Counted from the stretch's first letter, positions 40,254 through 49,555 are shown. The stretch is 64,000 nt of DNA from Fontisphaera persica (GCF_024832785.1 NZ_CP116615.1:372001-436000), one strand, 5' to 3'. The notes: generated by a model not told the origin, from the letters alone. Program-made: numbers and translations.

Positions 40254-41237
40254 CTAAGCGCCTCGGCGCTGCGTGGCTCGGTGCCGGTACTGGTCAAAAA
40301 TGACCGCCAAAACGATGACCGCGCCGGTGACCAGGCGTTTCATTTCGTCGCGCGCACCTTCCGCGGAAAGGCCGGCATTGAGCACTGCAATGATGAGCAC
40401 ACCGAAAAAGGTGCTGACCACCGAACCACGGCCGCCCATCAAGCTCGTGCCGCCAATGACGGCTGCGGCAATGGCTTGCAGCTCAAAACCGACCCCAGCG
40501 TTGGGGTTGGCCGATTGGAAGCGCGAGGTGTCAATGATGGCGGCCAGCGCCACCAGCAGGCCGCTCAACACAAACACCGCCAGCTTGATGGGCCGGGGAT
40601 CAATGCCACTCAATCGCACGGCTTCCTGGTTGGTGCCAATGGCAATCATGTAACGTCCAAACACCGTGCGCGTGAGCGCCAGTTGCGCCAGCACCACCAC
40701 CAAAAACGCCAGCCAGAAGGGGACGGACAACCCCAAAAAGGTGGTGCCGGCAATGCCTTCGATGGCCGAGCCAATATACTGGGTCTGGCTTCGGGTGATG
40801 GCATGCGCGCCACCGCGCGCCATTTCCAACATGCCCAGGGTGACAATAAAACTGGGTAGTTTCCAGGCCAGCGACACCAGGCCGTTGAAGGCACCGCACA
40901 GCACGCCGCCTAAAAGACCCGCTCCCACCGCCAGCGGCGCCGGCCAGCCCCATTGGGTCATGGCCACCCCCACCACGGCCCCGCAAAAACCCAGCACGGA
41001 ACCGACGGACAAATCAATTTCTGCAATAATCAACACATAGGTCATCCCCACCGCCACCAGTAAAATGGAGGGAATTTGATTGGCGATGGCCACAAAATTG
41101 GTGTGGCTCAAAAAATGTTCCGTCCTCAAGCTGAACACCACCACCAATGCAAGCAAAGCCCCCGCCAGCCCGCCATATTCGGCCAGATACTTGAGCCAGG
41201 CCGGGCGTGAGTCGGGGCGTTGAATTTCATTTGCCAT
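40254..41237 (-). CDS. rbsC: Ribose-type ABC transporter permease
   Basis: 327 residues, about nine membrane helices. It matches RbsC/AraH permeases: LLVAVGMTYVLIIAEIDLSVGSVLGF (about 55-80), the EAR-like coupling region ALTRTVFGRYMIAIGTNQEAVRLSGID and VIGGTSLMGGRGSVVSTFFGVL near 275-295. It forms the membrane channel of a sugar importer with RbsA and RbsB. The gene overlaps rbsA by 11 bp and is followed by ribokinase after 18 bp. Ribose is inferred from the neighbouring kinase; related pentoses are possible. Confidence 0.9.
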   Translation of the reverse strand: MANEIQRPDSRPAWLKYLAEYGGLAGALLALVVVFSLRTEHFLSHTNFVAIANQIPSILLVAVGMTYVLIIAEIDLSVGSVLGFCGAVVGVAMTQWGWPAPLAVGAGLLGGVLCGAFNGLVSLAWKLPSFIVTLGMLEMARGGAHAITRSQTQYIGSAIEGIAGTTFLGLSVPFWLAFLVVVLAQLALTRTVFGRYMIAIGTNQEAVRLSGIDPRPIKLAVFVLSGLLVALAAIIDTSRFQSANPNAGVGFELQAIAAAVIGGTSLMGGRGSVVSTFFGVLIIAVLNAGLSAEGARDEMKRLVTGAVIVLAVIFDQYRHRATQRRGA

Positions 41238-42792
41238 AAGCTGGTTGCGTCTCGCGCGGACTTAAATAACCACTTAAAGCCGCGTTCATTAAAGCGTCTT
41301 CGCTCCACTGACCGCGCATAAATTCTCCCGCAATCCGACCGGCGGACATGACCAGGATGCGGTCGGACAGCATCATCAATTCGCGCAAGTCCGAAGAAAC
41401 CACCAGCAGCGCCTTGCCCTGGCCGGCAAGTTGCTGGAGCCACTGGTAAATCTCAAAGCGCGCTCCCACATCAATCCCGCGGGTGGGCTCATCAAACATC
41501 AATATCTGGCAATCCCGCATCAGCCAGCGGGCCAGCACCACTTTTTGCTGGTTGCCGCCGCTCAGTTCGGCCACCGGCTGTTCCTCACTCTGGCATCGCA
41601 CCTGCAACGCGGAGAGCCAATGCTGCGTGGGGCCTTTTTCCAATCCCGGCCACAGCCAGCCCCCCCGGGCCAGACGGGCGAGCGTGGCCAGGGTGATATT
41701 GCAGCGAATGGGCAGGGGCAGTAGCAACCCCTGCTCTTTGCGGTCTTCAGTCAACAGGGCCAATCCCTGCCGCACCGCGTCGGCGGGCGAGGCAATGCGC
41801 GCCGGAGCCGCGCTGCCATGCAGATAGATGGCGCCGTGCTCGGGCCGGTCCGCGCCAAAAATCGCCCGTAAAGTTTCCGTGCGGCCGGAGCCTACCAACC
41901 CGGCCATGCCGACGATTTCGCCCTCCCGCACTGCAAAGCTGACGTCGCGCACGAGAGCCCCGCGTTGCAAGCGCTCCACCTTCAAGGCGATATTGCCCGG
42001 TGTGTGGCGCGGCCGCTCCGGCAGCGTGGCCAAATCACGGCCCACCATGTTGCGCACAATGTCATCCATGCTCAGCTCTGTCACCGGCCACGTGCCCACC
42101 CGCCGTCCGTCCCGCAAGATGGTAATGCGGTCTGCCAGCCGCCGGATTTCCTCCAGCCGGTGGGAGATGTAGAGAATGGTGGTCCCCTGCTGTTTTAATT
42201 GGCGCAACTGGTCAAAGAGACGCTCAATTTCCGGGTCGGTAAGGGGAGCGGTGGGTTCATCCAGGATTAATAGCGAGCATTGCTGGGCCAGCCCCGCCGC
42301 GATTTCCACCATTTGCTGGCGGCCAATACCCAGCGCGGACACGGGCGTCCAGGGCGACAGCTCACTCAACCCCACCCGCGCCAGCGCTGCCTTGGTCATG
42401 GCCTCCAGTTGTTTGCGGCGAATCCAACCGGCCTGGTGGGGCAAATCCTCCAGAAAAATATTCTCCGCAATGGACAGCGTGCGAATGAGGTTCAGTTCCT
42501 GCAAGACCATCCGCACTCCGCGCTGCTCGGCCTCACGTTTGCGACGCGGGGCGTAGGTTGTCCCCAGCAATTCCATGACGCCACCGGTGGGCTGCAGCAA
42601 TCCCGCCAGGATGCGTGAAAGCGTGCTTTTGCCGGCGCCGTTTTCGCCGACCAATGCGTGGATCTCTCCCCGCCGCAGTTCCAGGTCCACGCCGTGTAAC
42701 ACACGCACCGGCCCAAAATCCATGGTCAACCCCTGCGCCCTGAGCAACGGCGTTTCACTATTTCCACGCGGCGCTGTCGGCGGTTGGGACAT
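41227..42792 (-). CDS. rbsA: Ribose-type ABC transporter, double ATP-binding subunit
   Basis: 521 residues with two ATPase domains, as in RbsA/MglA. The first (about 12-245) has Walker A GENGAGKST, Walker B LLILDEPTAPLTDPE and the H-loop SHRLEEIRRL. The second (about 265-505) has a degenerate Walker A GLVGSGRTE, the signature LSGGNQQKVVLARWL and Walker B ILMFDEPTRGIDVG. The degenerate second site is typical of this family. It powers sugar import together with the permease, whose gene overlaps by 11 bp. The substrate-binding protein gene lies 30 bp upstream. Confidence 0.93.
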   Translation of the reverse strand: MSQPPTAPRGNSETPLLRAQGLTMDFGPVRVLHGVDLELRRGEIHALVGENGAGKSTLSRILAGLLQPTGGVMELLGTTYAPRRKREAEQRGVRMVLQELNLIRTLSIAENIFLEDLPHQAGWIRRKQLEAMTKAALARVGLSELSPWTPVSALGIGRQQMVEIAAGLAQQCSLLILDEPTAPLTDPEIERLFDQLRQLKQQGTTILYISHRLEEIRRLADRITILRDGRRVGTWPVTELSMDDIVRNMVGRDLATLPERPRHTPGNIALKVERLQRGALVRDVSFAVREGEIVGMAGLVGSGRTETLRAIFGADRPEHGAIYLHGSAAPARIASPADAVRQGLALLTEDRKEQGLLLPLPIRCNITLATLARLARGGWLWPGLEKGPTQHWLSALQVRCQSEEQPVAELSGGNQQKVVLARWLMRDCQILMFDEPTRGIDVGARFEIYQWLQQLAGQGKALLVVSSDLRELMMLSDRILVMSAGRIAGEFMRGQWSEDALMNAALSGYLSPRETQPAYGK

Positions 42793-42822
42793 GCGCGGAG
42801 CTGGTGGTGGTTCGCGCGCGCG

Positions 42823-43803
42823 CTACTTGAGTGAGGCCGCTGTGATTAAATCCACCGGCGTTTCCCGGTCAGCCGGTGCGGCCTGCGTTTTGATCATCTC
42901 CAGGGCGTATTCAATGCCGTACACCGCCAACTGATCGGCGTGTTGGTCAGCCGTGGCCAGCACCCGCCCCTCCTTGAGCAACTGCCGCACCGCGGCGATG
43001 TTGTCATAGCCCACCACCCGGATGCGGTCGAGCTTGCCGGCGTCGCGCAAGGCCGCCACCACCCCCAGCGCCATGCTGTCATTGGCGCACAAAAAGGCTT
43101 TCAGATTGGGATATTCATTGATGATGGCCGAGGCCACCTTGTTGGCTTTGTCCGTCTCCCAATAGCCGCTTTGGGAGCTGACGATTTTCATGCCGGCGGC
43201 TTTCATTGCGTCCTCAAAACCTAATTTTCGCTGGATGGCGTTGAAGGCATTGGGCGCACCCTCGATGATAGCCACTTCATCGCCGGGCTTGAGTTGTTTG
43301 GCCAGGTATTCCCCGACCATGCGGGCGCCTTTGCGATTGTCCGGTCCCACAAACGGAAACTTCACCCCGCTTTGCGCCAGCACGCTTTCGTCAAACTTGT
43401 TGTCAATATTGACCACCCGGATGCCGGCCCGCTGGGCCTTCTTGCACACGGGCACCAGCGCCTTGGAATCCGCCGGGGCGATAACGATGGCATCCACCCG
43501 TTGTGCAATCATCTGCTCCACCAAATCAATTTGCCGGCCCACGTCCAATTCGTCCTTGATGCCATTGGCCAGCAAATCATAACGGTCGGCATTGGCTTTT
43601 TGATGCGCCTTGGCCCCGTTTTCCATGGTCAAAAAGAACTCGTTGGCCAAGGATTTCATCACCAAAGCGATGCGGGGTTTGCGGGGGGCGTCGGAGGAGG
43701 ATTGCCGGCATCCCAGCGGTCCCAGGCACAGTGCGGCCACGGCCAGGCAGAGCAACACGGCGGCCGTGGCCGTCCGCCGCCGGTTCAACAGGATAGTGCG
43801 CAT
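42823..43803 (-). CDS. rbsB: Ribose-type substrate-binding lipoprotein
   Basis: 326 residues. The N-terminus is basic then hydrophobic and ends with a lipobox (LGPLGC, Cys32), so the binding protein is lipid-anchored rather than free in the periplasm. The periplasmic-binding fold follows: RIALVMKSLANEFFLTMENGA, IDLVEQMIAQRVDAIVIAPADSKAL, NIDNKFD, FLCANDSMALGVVAALRDAG and VVGYDN. These are the hinge and ligand-loop phrases of the RbsB/LacI-like group. It sits between the exported ADP-ribosylglycohydrolase-family protein (26 bp upstream) and rbsA (30 bp downstream), so its natural ligand is probably the product of that hydrolase. Confidence 0.92.
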   Translation of the reverse strand: MRTILLNRRRTATAAVLLCLAVAALCLGPLGCRQSSSDAPRKPRIALVMKSLANEFFLTMENGAKAHQKANADRYDLLANGIKDELDVGRQIDLVEQMIAQRVDAIVIAPADSKALVPVCKKAQRAGIRVVNIDNKFDESVLAQSGVKFPFVGPDNRKGARMVGEYLAKQLKPGDEVAIIEGAPNAFNAIQRKLGFEDAMKAAGMKIVSSQSGYWETDKANKVASAIINEYPNLKAFLCANDSMALGVVAALRDAGKLDRIRVVGYDNIAAVRQLLKEGRVLATADQHADQLAVYGIEYALEMIKTQAAPADRETPVDLITAASLK

Positions 43804-43829
43804 AGTTTACAAGAGAAGGGAGGATGGGG

Positions 43830-45374
43830 TTATTGATAAATCACCGCTTCGCGGATGGCGATGCGCCGCCCCTTGGAGCGGCTGTCCGCGGTGCCGTTGG
43901 GGACGAGGGTCAGCGTGTGCGGGCCGGGTTTCAGGCCGTAGATTTGCCACAGCACATTGTCATGGGTGTTGGGCACAATAAAGGCATCGAGCGGCAGCTT
44001 TTGTTTTTTACCGTCCACATAAACATCCGCCCGCGCTCCCTGCTCATTCGACACGCCCAGCACCGCCACGGCCACCCCTTCAAATTTAAGGACGGTGGAC
44101 ATTCCCACTCCTTCGGCCACCTTCAGGTTTTTTTCCGTGGTCCAGGGCCCGATCCATTCCCAGGCTTTGTCAGCAACGGCCACGCGGCGCACCGGCTTGC
44201 CGGGACTCCATTGCTCCAGCCGCGGCGCCATGGGTTTTTGCAGCTTCACGGTGACCTCGGTGTCGCTGACCTTGCCGCCGGTGGCGCGGATGATTTGCAG
44301 CGCCCGCTTTTCGGTGGAGGCCACAATTTCTTTGAACGAATAATCGGTGTAGTCGAACTTCTTATTTTCCAGGCTCGGCATCTCCTCCTTGAATTTTGCG
44401 GGAATGGCGGCATAGCCCAGCATCACGCCCAGCACGCCGGCGGCGCTGGAGGGATTGCAATCGCTGTCCTGGCCGCAGCGGGTGGAAATTTCCATGGTTT
44501 TTTCAAAATCGCCGTTGCCATAAAGCAGGCCCATGGCGATGTAGGCCCCGTTTAATTTGGCATCTATATTGAAGCTGGTCATCGCTCCATCAGGGCAGGG
44601 GTCGTCCTTGTCCCATTTGTCTTGCACCAGTTGCCAGACTTTCCGCCAGTCATTGGGATAAAGCGCATGCCAGTCGAGCACGTCCTTTATGAGTTGCCCA
44701 TACTCGCTTTTGGCCGGGATGCAGGCGTATCCCGCCTCCACCACCTTGCGGGGGTTGTTTTCAAAGTACGCCACGGCATACATCCCGCACACGAACATCC
44801 CGCCATAAAGGCCGTCGCCATAGTTCATCACCCGCCCCACGCGGTCGCAGTACTTGTTGGATTCCCGCGGCAAACCGGGGCACATCAGGCCGATGAAGTC
44901 CGCTTCGATTTGGAAATCAATGTCATTGGCATGAAAATTGTAGCGCGGATGCCCTGACCACGGCGCGTCAATCCCCTGGTTCAAGACCCGCCGCGCGCCG
45001 GCATTGGCATGCCAGAGATGATATTTGGAATCGCGGAAGGCCCGGCCGTAATCCCGGCTGGTGGCCTGCAGGCCGATATCATCCATGACTTTGGCGAAGG
45101 TCATTTCCACATACAAGTCATCCTGGTGGATGGTGTTTTCCAGCATGCCCTGTTTCCAAACCAGCTCGCTTTCCAAAATCTTGCCTTGTGAGCGAAATTC
45201 CGTGGGCGCGCCGTACGCCACCCCAATCATCTGGCCGGCCCAGCCGCCGCGGATTTTGTCCAATAGCGCGGCCCGGCTCAGGGTGCGAATGTCCTGCGCG
45301 GGGGCTGCCGCGGCGGCCCAGTAGCCCAGGAGAATGGCCGCCAGTGCGATTTGCAGTGGAGAAGTGATATTCAT
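43830..45374 (-). CDS. Exported ADP-ribosylglycohydrolase-family protein with a C-terminal beta-sandwich
   Basis: 514 residues. A signal peptide (about 1-26, ending AAAAAPAQ) exports it. The helical ARH domain (about 35-385) keeps the metal-site aspartates in altered wording: HQDDLYVEMTF near 83-93, where cytosolic members have TDDT, and CGQDSDCNPSSAAGVLGVMLGY near 305-326 (GxDxDxxA in the family). A C-terminal beta-sandwich (about 390-514) ends with ADVYVDGKKQKLPLDAF and TLTLVPNG, like carbohydrate-binding modules. ARH enzymes hydrolyse N- or O-glycosidic bonds of ADP-ribose. As first gene of an operon with a ribose importer and ribokinase, it probably frees ribose or a ribosyl compound outside the cytoplasm. 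Confidence 0.85.
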   Translation of the reverse strand: MNITSPLQIALAAILLGYWAAAAAPAQDIRTLSRAALLDKIRGGWAGQMIGVAYGAPTEFRSQGKILESELVWKQGMLENTIHQDDLYVEMTFAKVMDDIGLQATSRDYGRAFRDSKYHLWHANAGARRVLNQGIDAPWSGHPRYNFHANDIDFQIEADFIGLMCPGLPRESNKYCDRVGRVMNYGDGLYGGMFVCGMYAVAYFENNPRKVVEAGYACIPAKSEYGQLIKDVLDWHALYPNDWRKVWQLVQDKWDKDDPCPDGAMTSFNIDAKLNGAYIAMGLLYGNGDFEKTMEISTRCGQDSDCNPSSAAGVLGVMLGYAAIPAKFKEEMPSLENKKFDYTDYSFKEIVASTEKRALQIIRATGGKVSDTEVTVKLQKPMAPRLEQWSPGKPVRRVAVADKAWEWIGPWTTEKNLKVAEGVGMSTVLKFEGVAVAVLGVSNEQGARADVYVDGKKQKLPLDAFIVPNTHDNVLWQIYGLKPGPHTLTLVPNGTADSRSKGRRIAIREAVIYQ

Positions 45375-45379
45375 GGCGT

Positions 45380-45393
45380 ATGTTTGAAAACAT
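45380..45393. promoter_or_regulatory. Palindrome in the leader of the ribose operon
   Basis: ATGTTT and AAACAT flank a 2-bp centre, a perfect 14-bp inverted repeat 5 nt upstream of the first start codon of the operon. Position suits an operator or a small translation-control element. No regulator gene is adjacent. Confidence 0.35.
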
Positions 45394-45533
45394 TTCTAAC
45401 CTGGCTCCCCCTATTCGGCACATTAAACAGGTGCACGCGAGGGGAGGCTTCACTGCATGGGTAAGCCATTCCCTGCGGCGGCTCAAGCAAATTTTGGATT
45501 TTCGCTCCGCCTTTCATCGCGTAGGCTGGCGCC

Positions 45534-46214
45534 ATGTTTGCACCGGATGCTTTGTTTGATTTGAGCCAGACGGAACATGCGGAGGTTTTCGCGGGTTGCC
45601 GGCATGCTTGGGAAGCCTTGGCGCGGCTGGCTGATTACCTTCGGGACCGTGTTCAACCTGTGTTGAAGAACCGCTGTGAAGGCGTGGCTTACATTGGTGA
45701 CCGGGTCTTTATCGGAGAGGGCACCCTGGTGGAGGACGGCGCAATGATTAAAGGCCCGGCCATCATCGGGCGCAACTGCCAGATTCGGCACAACGCCTAC
45801 ATTCGTGAAAACGTCATCATCGGCGATGGCTGCGTGGTGGGCAATTCCTGCGAGTTGAAAAACGCCCTCCTTTTCAACCATTGCGAGGTGCCCCATTTTA
45901 ATTACGTGGGGGACTCCATTCTGGGGTACAAGGCCCATCTGGGGGCGGGGGTCATTTTGTCCAACCTCAAACTGGTGCCCGGCAACGTCACCGTGGCATG
46001 GGAGGGCCAGGTGTTGGATACCGGCCTGCGAAAATTCGGCGCCTTGATAGGAGACCGCGCCCAGATTGGTTGTAATTCAGTCCTGAACCCCGGCAGTATC
46101 ATTGGCCGGGACTCTGTGATTTATCCCTGCACGAATTGGCGCGGTGTCCTGCCCGCCGGAGCCTTGGCCAAAAACAAGGCTCCCCAGGAAATCGTCCTGC
46201 GGGAAAAACGTTGA
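45534..46214 (+). CDS. Left-handed beta-helix (hexapeptide) protein, GlmU-like acyltransferase or sugar-nucleotide domain
   Basis: 226 residues. After a helical N-terminus of about 45 residues the chain is a string of hexapeptide turns (YIGDRVFIGEGTLVEDGAMIKGPAIIGRNCQIRHNAYIRENVIIGDGCVVG, about 52-102), then a break with a HxxxxHF-like loop (FNHCEVPHFNYVGDSILG) and further turns to about 205. This matches the C-terminal acetyltransferase half of GlmU and stand-alone homologues, without the pyrophosphorylase half. The histidine in the FNHCEVPHFNYVGDS loop corresponds to the catalytic base of GlmU. A TAGGCT element 6 nt before the ATG could be a -10 for a leaderless mRNA, though its -35 is poor. 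Divergent from the ribose operon. Confidence 0.8.
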   Translation: MFAPDALFDLSQTEHAEVFAGCRHAWEALARLADYLRDRVQPVLKNRCEGVAYIGDRVFIGEGTLVEDGAMIKGPAIIGRNCQIRHNAYIRENVIIGDGCVVGNSCELKNALLFNHCEVPHFNYVGDSILGYKAHLGAGVILSNLKLVPGNVTVAWEGQVLDTGLRKFGALIGDRAQIGCNSVLNPGSIIGRDSVIYPCTNWRGVLPAGALAKNKAPQEIVLREKR

Positions 46215-46281
46215 ACCTTGGATTGCCAGCGTCTGCCCAACCCCTCTGGGGCGCCCTGAGTGACAAAGCCGGGGGCCTGCC

Positions 46282-46800
46282 TCACCGCAGCGATTGCCAG
46301 AGGACTTCGAGCGTAAACAACAAAGCGATTAAACCGGTAACAGCCGCCTTGCCCAGGGCCCCCGCCAACAACCCCATCGCCGCTCCCAGCCCGGCGCGCC
46401 ATGCCTCATTTTTGGGGCGGCCGGTAGCCCGCTCCAGCAACACTGCTCCCAGCAAAGGACCCACGAATAATCCCAGAAAACTTCCCACCGCCCCTAAAAA
46501 GAATCCCCCTCCCACCCCTGCTAATAAACCCGCCAACGCGCCAAACATGCCCCAGCGGCTGGCTCCCATTTTTTTGGCGCCTGCTACAGCGGCCACGTAA
46601 TCCAGGGCCATGGCCATACCGGCGAGCAGGACAAACACCGCGAATACCCACCAGCGCACGCTGGCATCGCCAAAGTACAGCTTGTGCGCCAGCACGGCCG
46701 CGATTGCCAGCGGCGTGCCGGGCAAACCCGGCAACATGCAACCCACCACCGCCACTCCCATCACAGCCAGGGCCAGCAGCAAGCCAATGATTTGCTCCAT
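46282..46800 (-). CDS. DUF456 family membrane protein
   Basis: 172 residues from the ATG complementary to 46798-46800 (a GTG two codons earlier is possible). Hydrophobic throughout, about five membrane helices. The DUF456 pattern is seen in LPGLPGTPLAIAAVLAHKL near 23-41, the mid-chain DYVAAVAGAKKMGASRWGMFGALAGLLAG and GGGFFLGAVGSFLGLFVGPLLGAVLLER, a repeated-glycine segment typical of the family. Function unknown. It is convergent with the beta-helix gene and divergent from the dihaem protein. Confidence 0.88.
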   Translation of the reverse strand: MEQIIGLLLALAVMGVAVVGCMLPGLPGTPLAIAAVLAHKLYFGDASVRWWVFAVFVLLAGMAMALDYVAAVAGAKKMGASRWGMFGALAGLLAGVGGGFFLGAVGSFLGLFVGPLLGAVLLERATGRPKNEAWRAGLGAAMGLLAGALGKAAVTGLIALLFTLEVLWQSLR

Positions 46801-46879
46801 GCTCACTTCTTCAGTGTATGCTGCATGCAGGCAGGGGGCAATTTCAAACCGGGCAGGGGAATTTTCTTTTTATTCTAAT

Positions 46880-49501
46880 ATGAGAAGCCGAAAATACGTC
46901 CATTATAGAGTCATGAGGTCTGCATGGTGGTGGACTTGGATGGTTCTGCTGCTGCTGGCCCTGCCGCTGGTAGCGGCCGGGCCGGTACAGCGATTTTATG
47001 TAAAACATCCTCGCTGGGTGGAAACCATGGTTGCCACACGCGAGCGGCTGGCTGAAGCCCCTCTATCCGAACCCGAGCGCCGCCAGGCCAGCCATGCCCT
47101 CTGGTTGCAAATCGAGCGTGATTTCCCCGTGGAATGGGATTGGACGTTGCAGGATGCGGGGGTGGATTTTGCCTTTTGGTTTGCGCGGCGTGACCTGAGT
47201 GCCGAGCCCGCGATGGTGGAGCGGGTGCTGGCCGAACTTGGTGCGGGGGGGCAGACATTGCAGAAAGAACTGGCGCGCCTCCGGGCGCGGCGTGAGGCTC
47301 CACTGGCGGAGTGGCTTTCTCTATATCACCGTGCCGCCGAGGCCCGGCGTGCCTTGCGCCTGCAAACTGTGTTGCGTGAATCTCCCGCCATTCTCTTTAC
47401 CCGCCGCCGTACCATTCGCCCGTCTTTTTTTGCTTATACCGAGGGACAGTCCGATGCCCAGCATGAACGGCATTTTTTACCGGGCGCTGCCTTGGGAGTG
47501 TTGGAGATGCATGGCCTTTACGGACGTGTTCGCACCCTCCTGGAGGACCCCCGGGGTGTAATCCGTGACCCCGAAGTGTCCTACGACGGCCGAAAAATCC
47601 TGTTCGCATGGAAAAAGCATTTGAATGAGGATGATTATCATCTCTACGAAATGACCCTGCCGGAGGGCCAAATCCGGCAGCTTACCTTTGGCTTGGGTTG
47701 CGCGGATTATGAGCCGGCTTACCTGCCCAATGGCGACATCATTTTTGCCTCCACCCGTTGTGTGCAAACGGTGGATTGTTTCTGGACGGAAGTCAGCAAT
47801 CTCTACACCTGCAATGCGGACGGGCAGTTCATTCGCCGGCTGGGGGTGGACCAGGTGCACACCGTCTTTCCTACCGTGACCGAAGACGGCCGGGTGTTGT
47901 ACACCCGTTGGGATTACAATGACCGCGGCCAGGTTTTCCCGCAGGCGTTGTTTCAAATGAATCCCGACGGTACGGGGCAAACCGAGTTTTACGGCAATAA
48001 TTCCTGGTTTCCCACCACCATTGCCCATGCCCGCCAAGTCCCCGGCACGCAAAAAGTGCTCGCCATTCTTTGCGGCCATCACTCGCCCCAAACCGGCAAA
48101 CTGGCCATCATTGACCCGGCACGCGGCCGCCAGGAGAACACCGGGGTGACGCTGATTGCACCGGAGCGGGAAACCAAGGCTGAGCGGATTGATGCCTACG
48201 GCCAGGAAGGGGAGCTCTTTCAGTACCCCTATCCCTTGAATGAGCATGAATACCTGGTGAGTTATGCCCCCTTGGGATGGGCCCATGACCACGGCCGCGG
48301 CGACGCGCACTTCAGTCTATATTATATGGACCGCGCCGGCCGCCGCGAATGGCTGGCGGGTGACCCGAAATGTGCCTTGCAACACCCCGTGCCATTGCGG
48401 CCCCGGCCTCGCCCGCTGGTGCGTCCTGCGCTGGTGGATTATCGGAAAACCAACGCGGTATTTTATCTTCAGGATGTGTACCTGGGGCCGGGGCTGGCTG
48501 GTGTGCCGCGCGGCACCATCCAGCAGTTGCGCGTGGTGGCCTTGGAATTTCGCGCGGCTGGCATCGGCAACAACGGCAGCGGCGGCCCGGGCGGCGGGGC
48601 GCTCATCAGCACACCCATTGCCATCGGCAACGGCAGTTGGGACGTCAAGCGGGTGTTGGGCCATGCCCGTGTGTACCCTGATGGTTCAGCCGCTTTCCAG
48701 GTGCCCGCGCGCACGCCGGTTTATTTTCAGGCGCTCGATGCCAACGGCCATGCTGTGCAAACCATGCGCAGTTGGTCCACCTTGCAGCCCGGTGAAATTG
48801 CCTCCTGCGCGGGGTGCCACGAGCATAAAAACAGCGCGCCGCCGGTGACGCGCCCCACGCTGGCCCAGCGGGCCGGCCCGCAGGAACTCGAGCCTTTTTA
48901 CGGGCCGCCGCGCGGTTTTAGTTTTCAACGCGAAATTCAACCCATTCTCGACCGCCATTGTGTGAGCTGTCACCACCGGCGCGAGGAGATGATGCCCGGC
49001 GCCCGCTGGCTGGAAGGCCGGGGCACTTACCGGGCGGCGGGCAGCACCGATACCAATGCCTTCAGTCTGCTGGGCCTGCCGGTGACCGATACTTTTGCCC
49101 GGCGGCAGTGGAGCGAGGCTTATTTGAACCTGACCCAGAGCATTCGGGACCGGGTTGAGGGCCAGCCCGGCCCCTACCGCGGCCAGCCAGAGGGGAAAAT
49201 CGTTAAGTGGATTTCGTCGCAATCGGTTCCTTCGATGTTGCCGCCCTATTTTGCCGGGGCCTCGCGCAGCCAGCTTATTACCCTGTTGAGAAAAGGGCAT
49301 TACCACGTGCAATTGAACCGCGAAGAGATGGACAAACTGGCCTGCTGGATTGATTTGCTGGTGCCTTTTGCCGGCGATTACTACGAAGCCAATGCCTGGA
49401 CCCCGCAGGAAAAAGCCAAGTACGACCATTATCTGGAAAAGCGCCGCCGACTTGAAGCAGAGGAGCGAGAAACACTGATTCGTTGGTTGACAAAGCGCTG
49501 A
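46880..49501 (+). CDS. Exported dihaem protein related to hydrazine synthase alpha (HzsA-like; beta-propeller plus c-type haem sites)
   Basis: 873 residues; the ATG at 46913 is an equally good start that leaves the same signal peptide. After the signal a helical region (about 40-165) leads into a beta-propeller with WD40/TolB-like strands (for example DPEVSYDGRKILFAWKKH, ADYEPAYLPNGDIIFASTR, VFPTVTEDGRVLYTRWDYND). The C-terminal part has two c-type haem motifs, CAGCH (643-647) and CVSCH (694-698), and a long helical tail. This is the layout of the widespread HzsA-like proteins of planctomycetes and verrucomicrobia. True hydrazine synthase needs partner subunits absent here, so an electron-transfer or oxidative role at the periplasm is likelier. 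Confidence 0.8.
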   Translation: MRSRKYVHYRVMRSAWWWTWMVLLLLALPLVAAGPVQRFYVKHPRWVETMVATRERLAEAPLSEPERRQASHALWLQIERDFPVEWDWTLQDAGVDFAFWFARRDLSAEPAMVERVLAELGAGGQTLQKELARLRARREAPLAEWLSLYHRAAEARRALRLQTVLRESPAILFTRRRTIRPSFFAYTEGQSDAQHERHFLPGAALGVLEMHGLYGRVRTLLEDPRGVIRDPEVSYDGRKILFAWKKHLNEDDYHLYEMTLPEGQIRQLTFGLGCADYEPAYLPNGDIIFASTRCVQTVDCFWTEVSNLYTCNADGQFIRRLGVDQVHTVFPTVTEDGRVLYTRWDYNDRGQVFPQALFQMNPDGTGQTEFYGNNSWFPTTIAHARQVPGTQKVLAILCGHHSPQTGKLAIIDPARGRQENTGVTLIAPERETKAERIDAYGQEGELFQYPYPLNEHEYLVSYAPLGWAHDHGRGDAHFSLYYMDRAGRREWLAGDPKCALQHPVPLRPRPRPLVRPALVDYRKTNAVFYLQDVYLGPGLAGVPRGTIQQLRVVALEFRAAGIGNNGSGGPGGGALISTPIAIGNGSWDVKRVLGHARVYPDGSAAFQVPARTPVYFQALDANGHAVQTMRSWSTLQPGEIASCAGCHEHKNSAPPVTRPTLAQRAGPQELEPFYGPPRGFSFQREIQPILDRHCVSCHHRREEMMPGARWLEGRGTYRAAGSTDTNAFSLLGLPVTDTFARRQWSEAYLNLTQSIRDRVEGQPGPYRGQPEGKIVKWISSQSVPSMLPPYFAGASRSQLITLLRKGHYHVQLNREEMDKLACWIDLLVPFAGDYYEANAWTPQEKAKYDHYLEKRRRLEAEERETLIRWLTKR

Positions 49502-49555
49502 ATCCAGCCTCCCTTCTGGGCCCCCATGCTTGGAAATGAGGCGGCTTCTTGAGGC

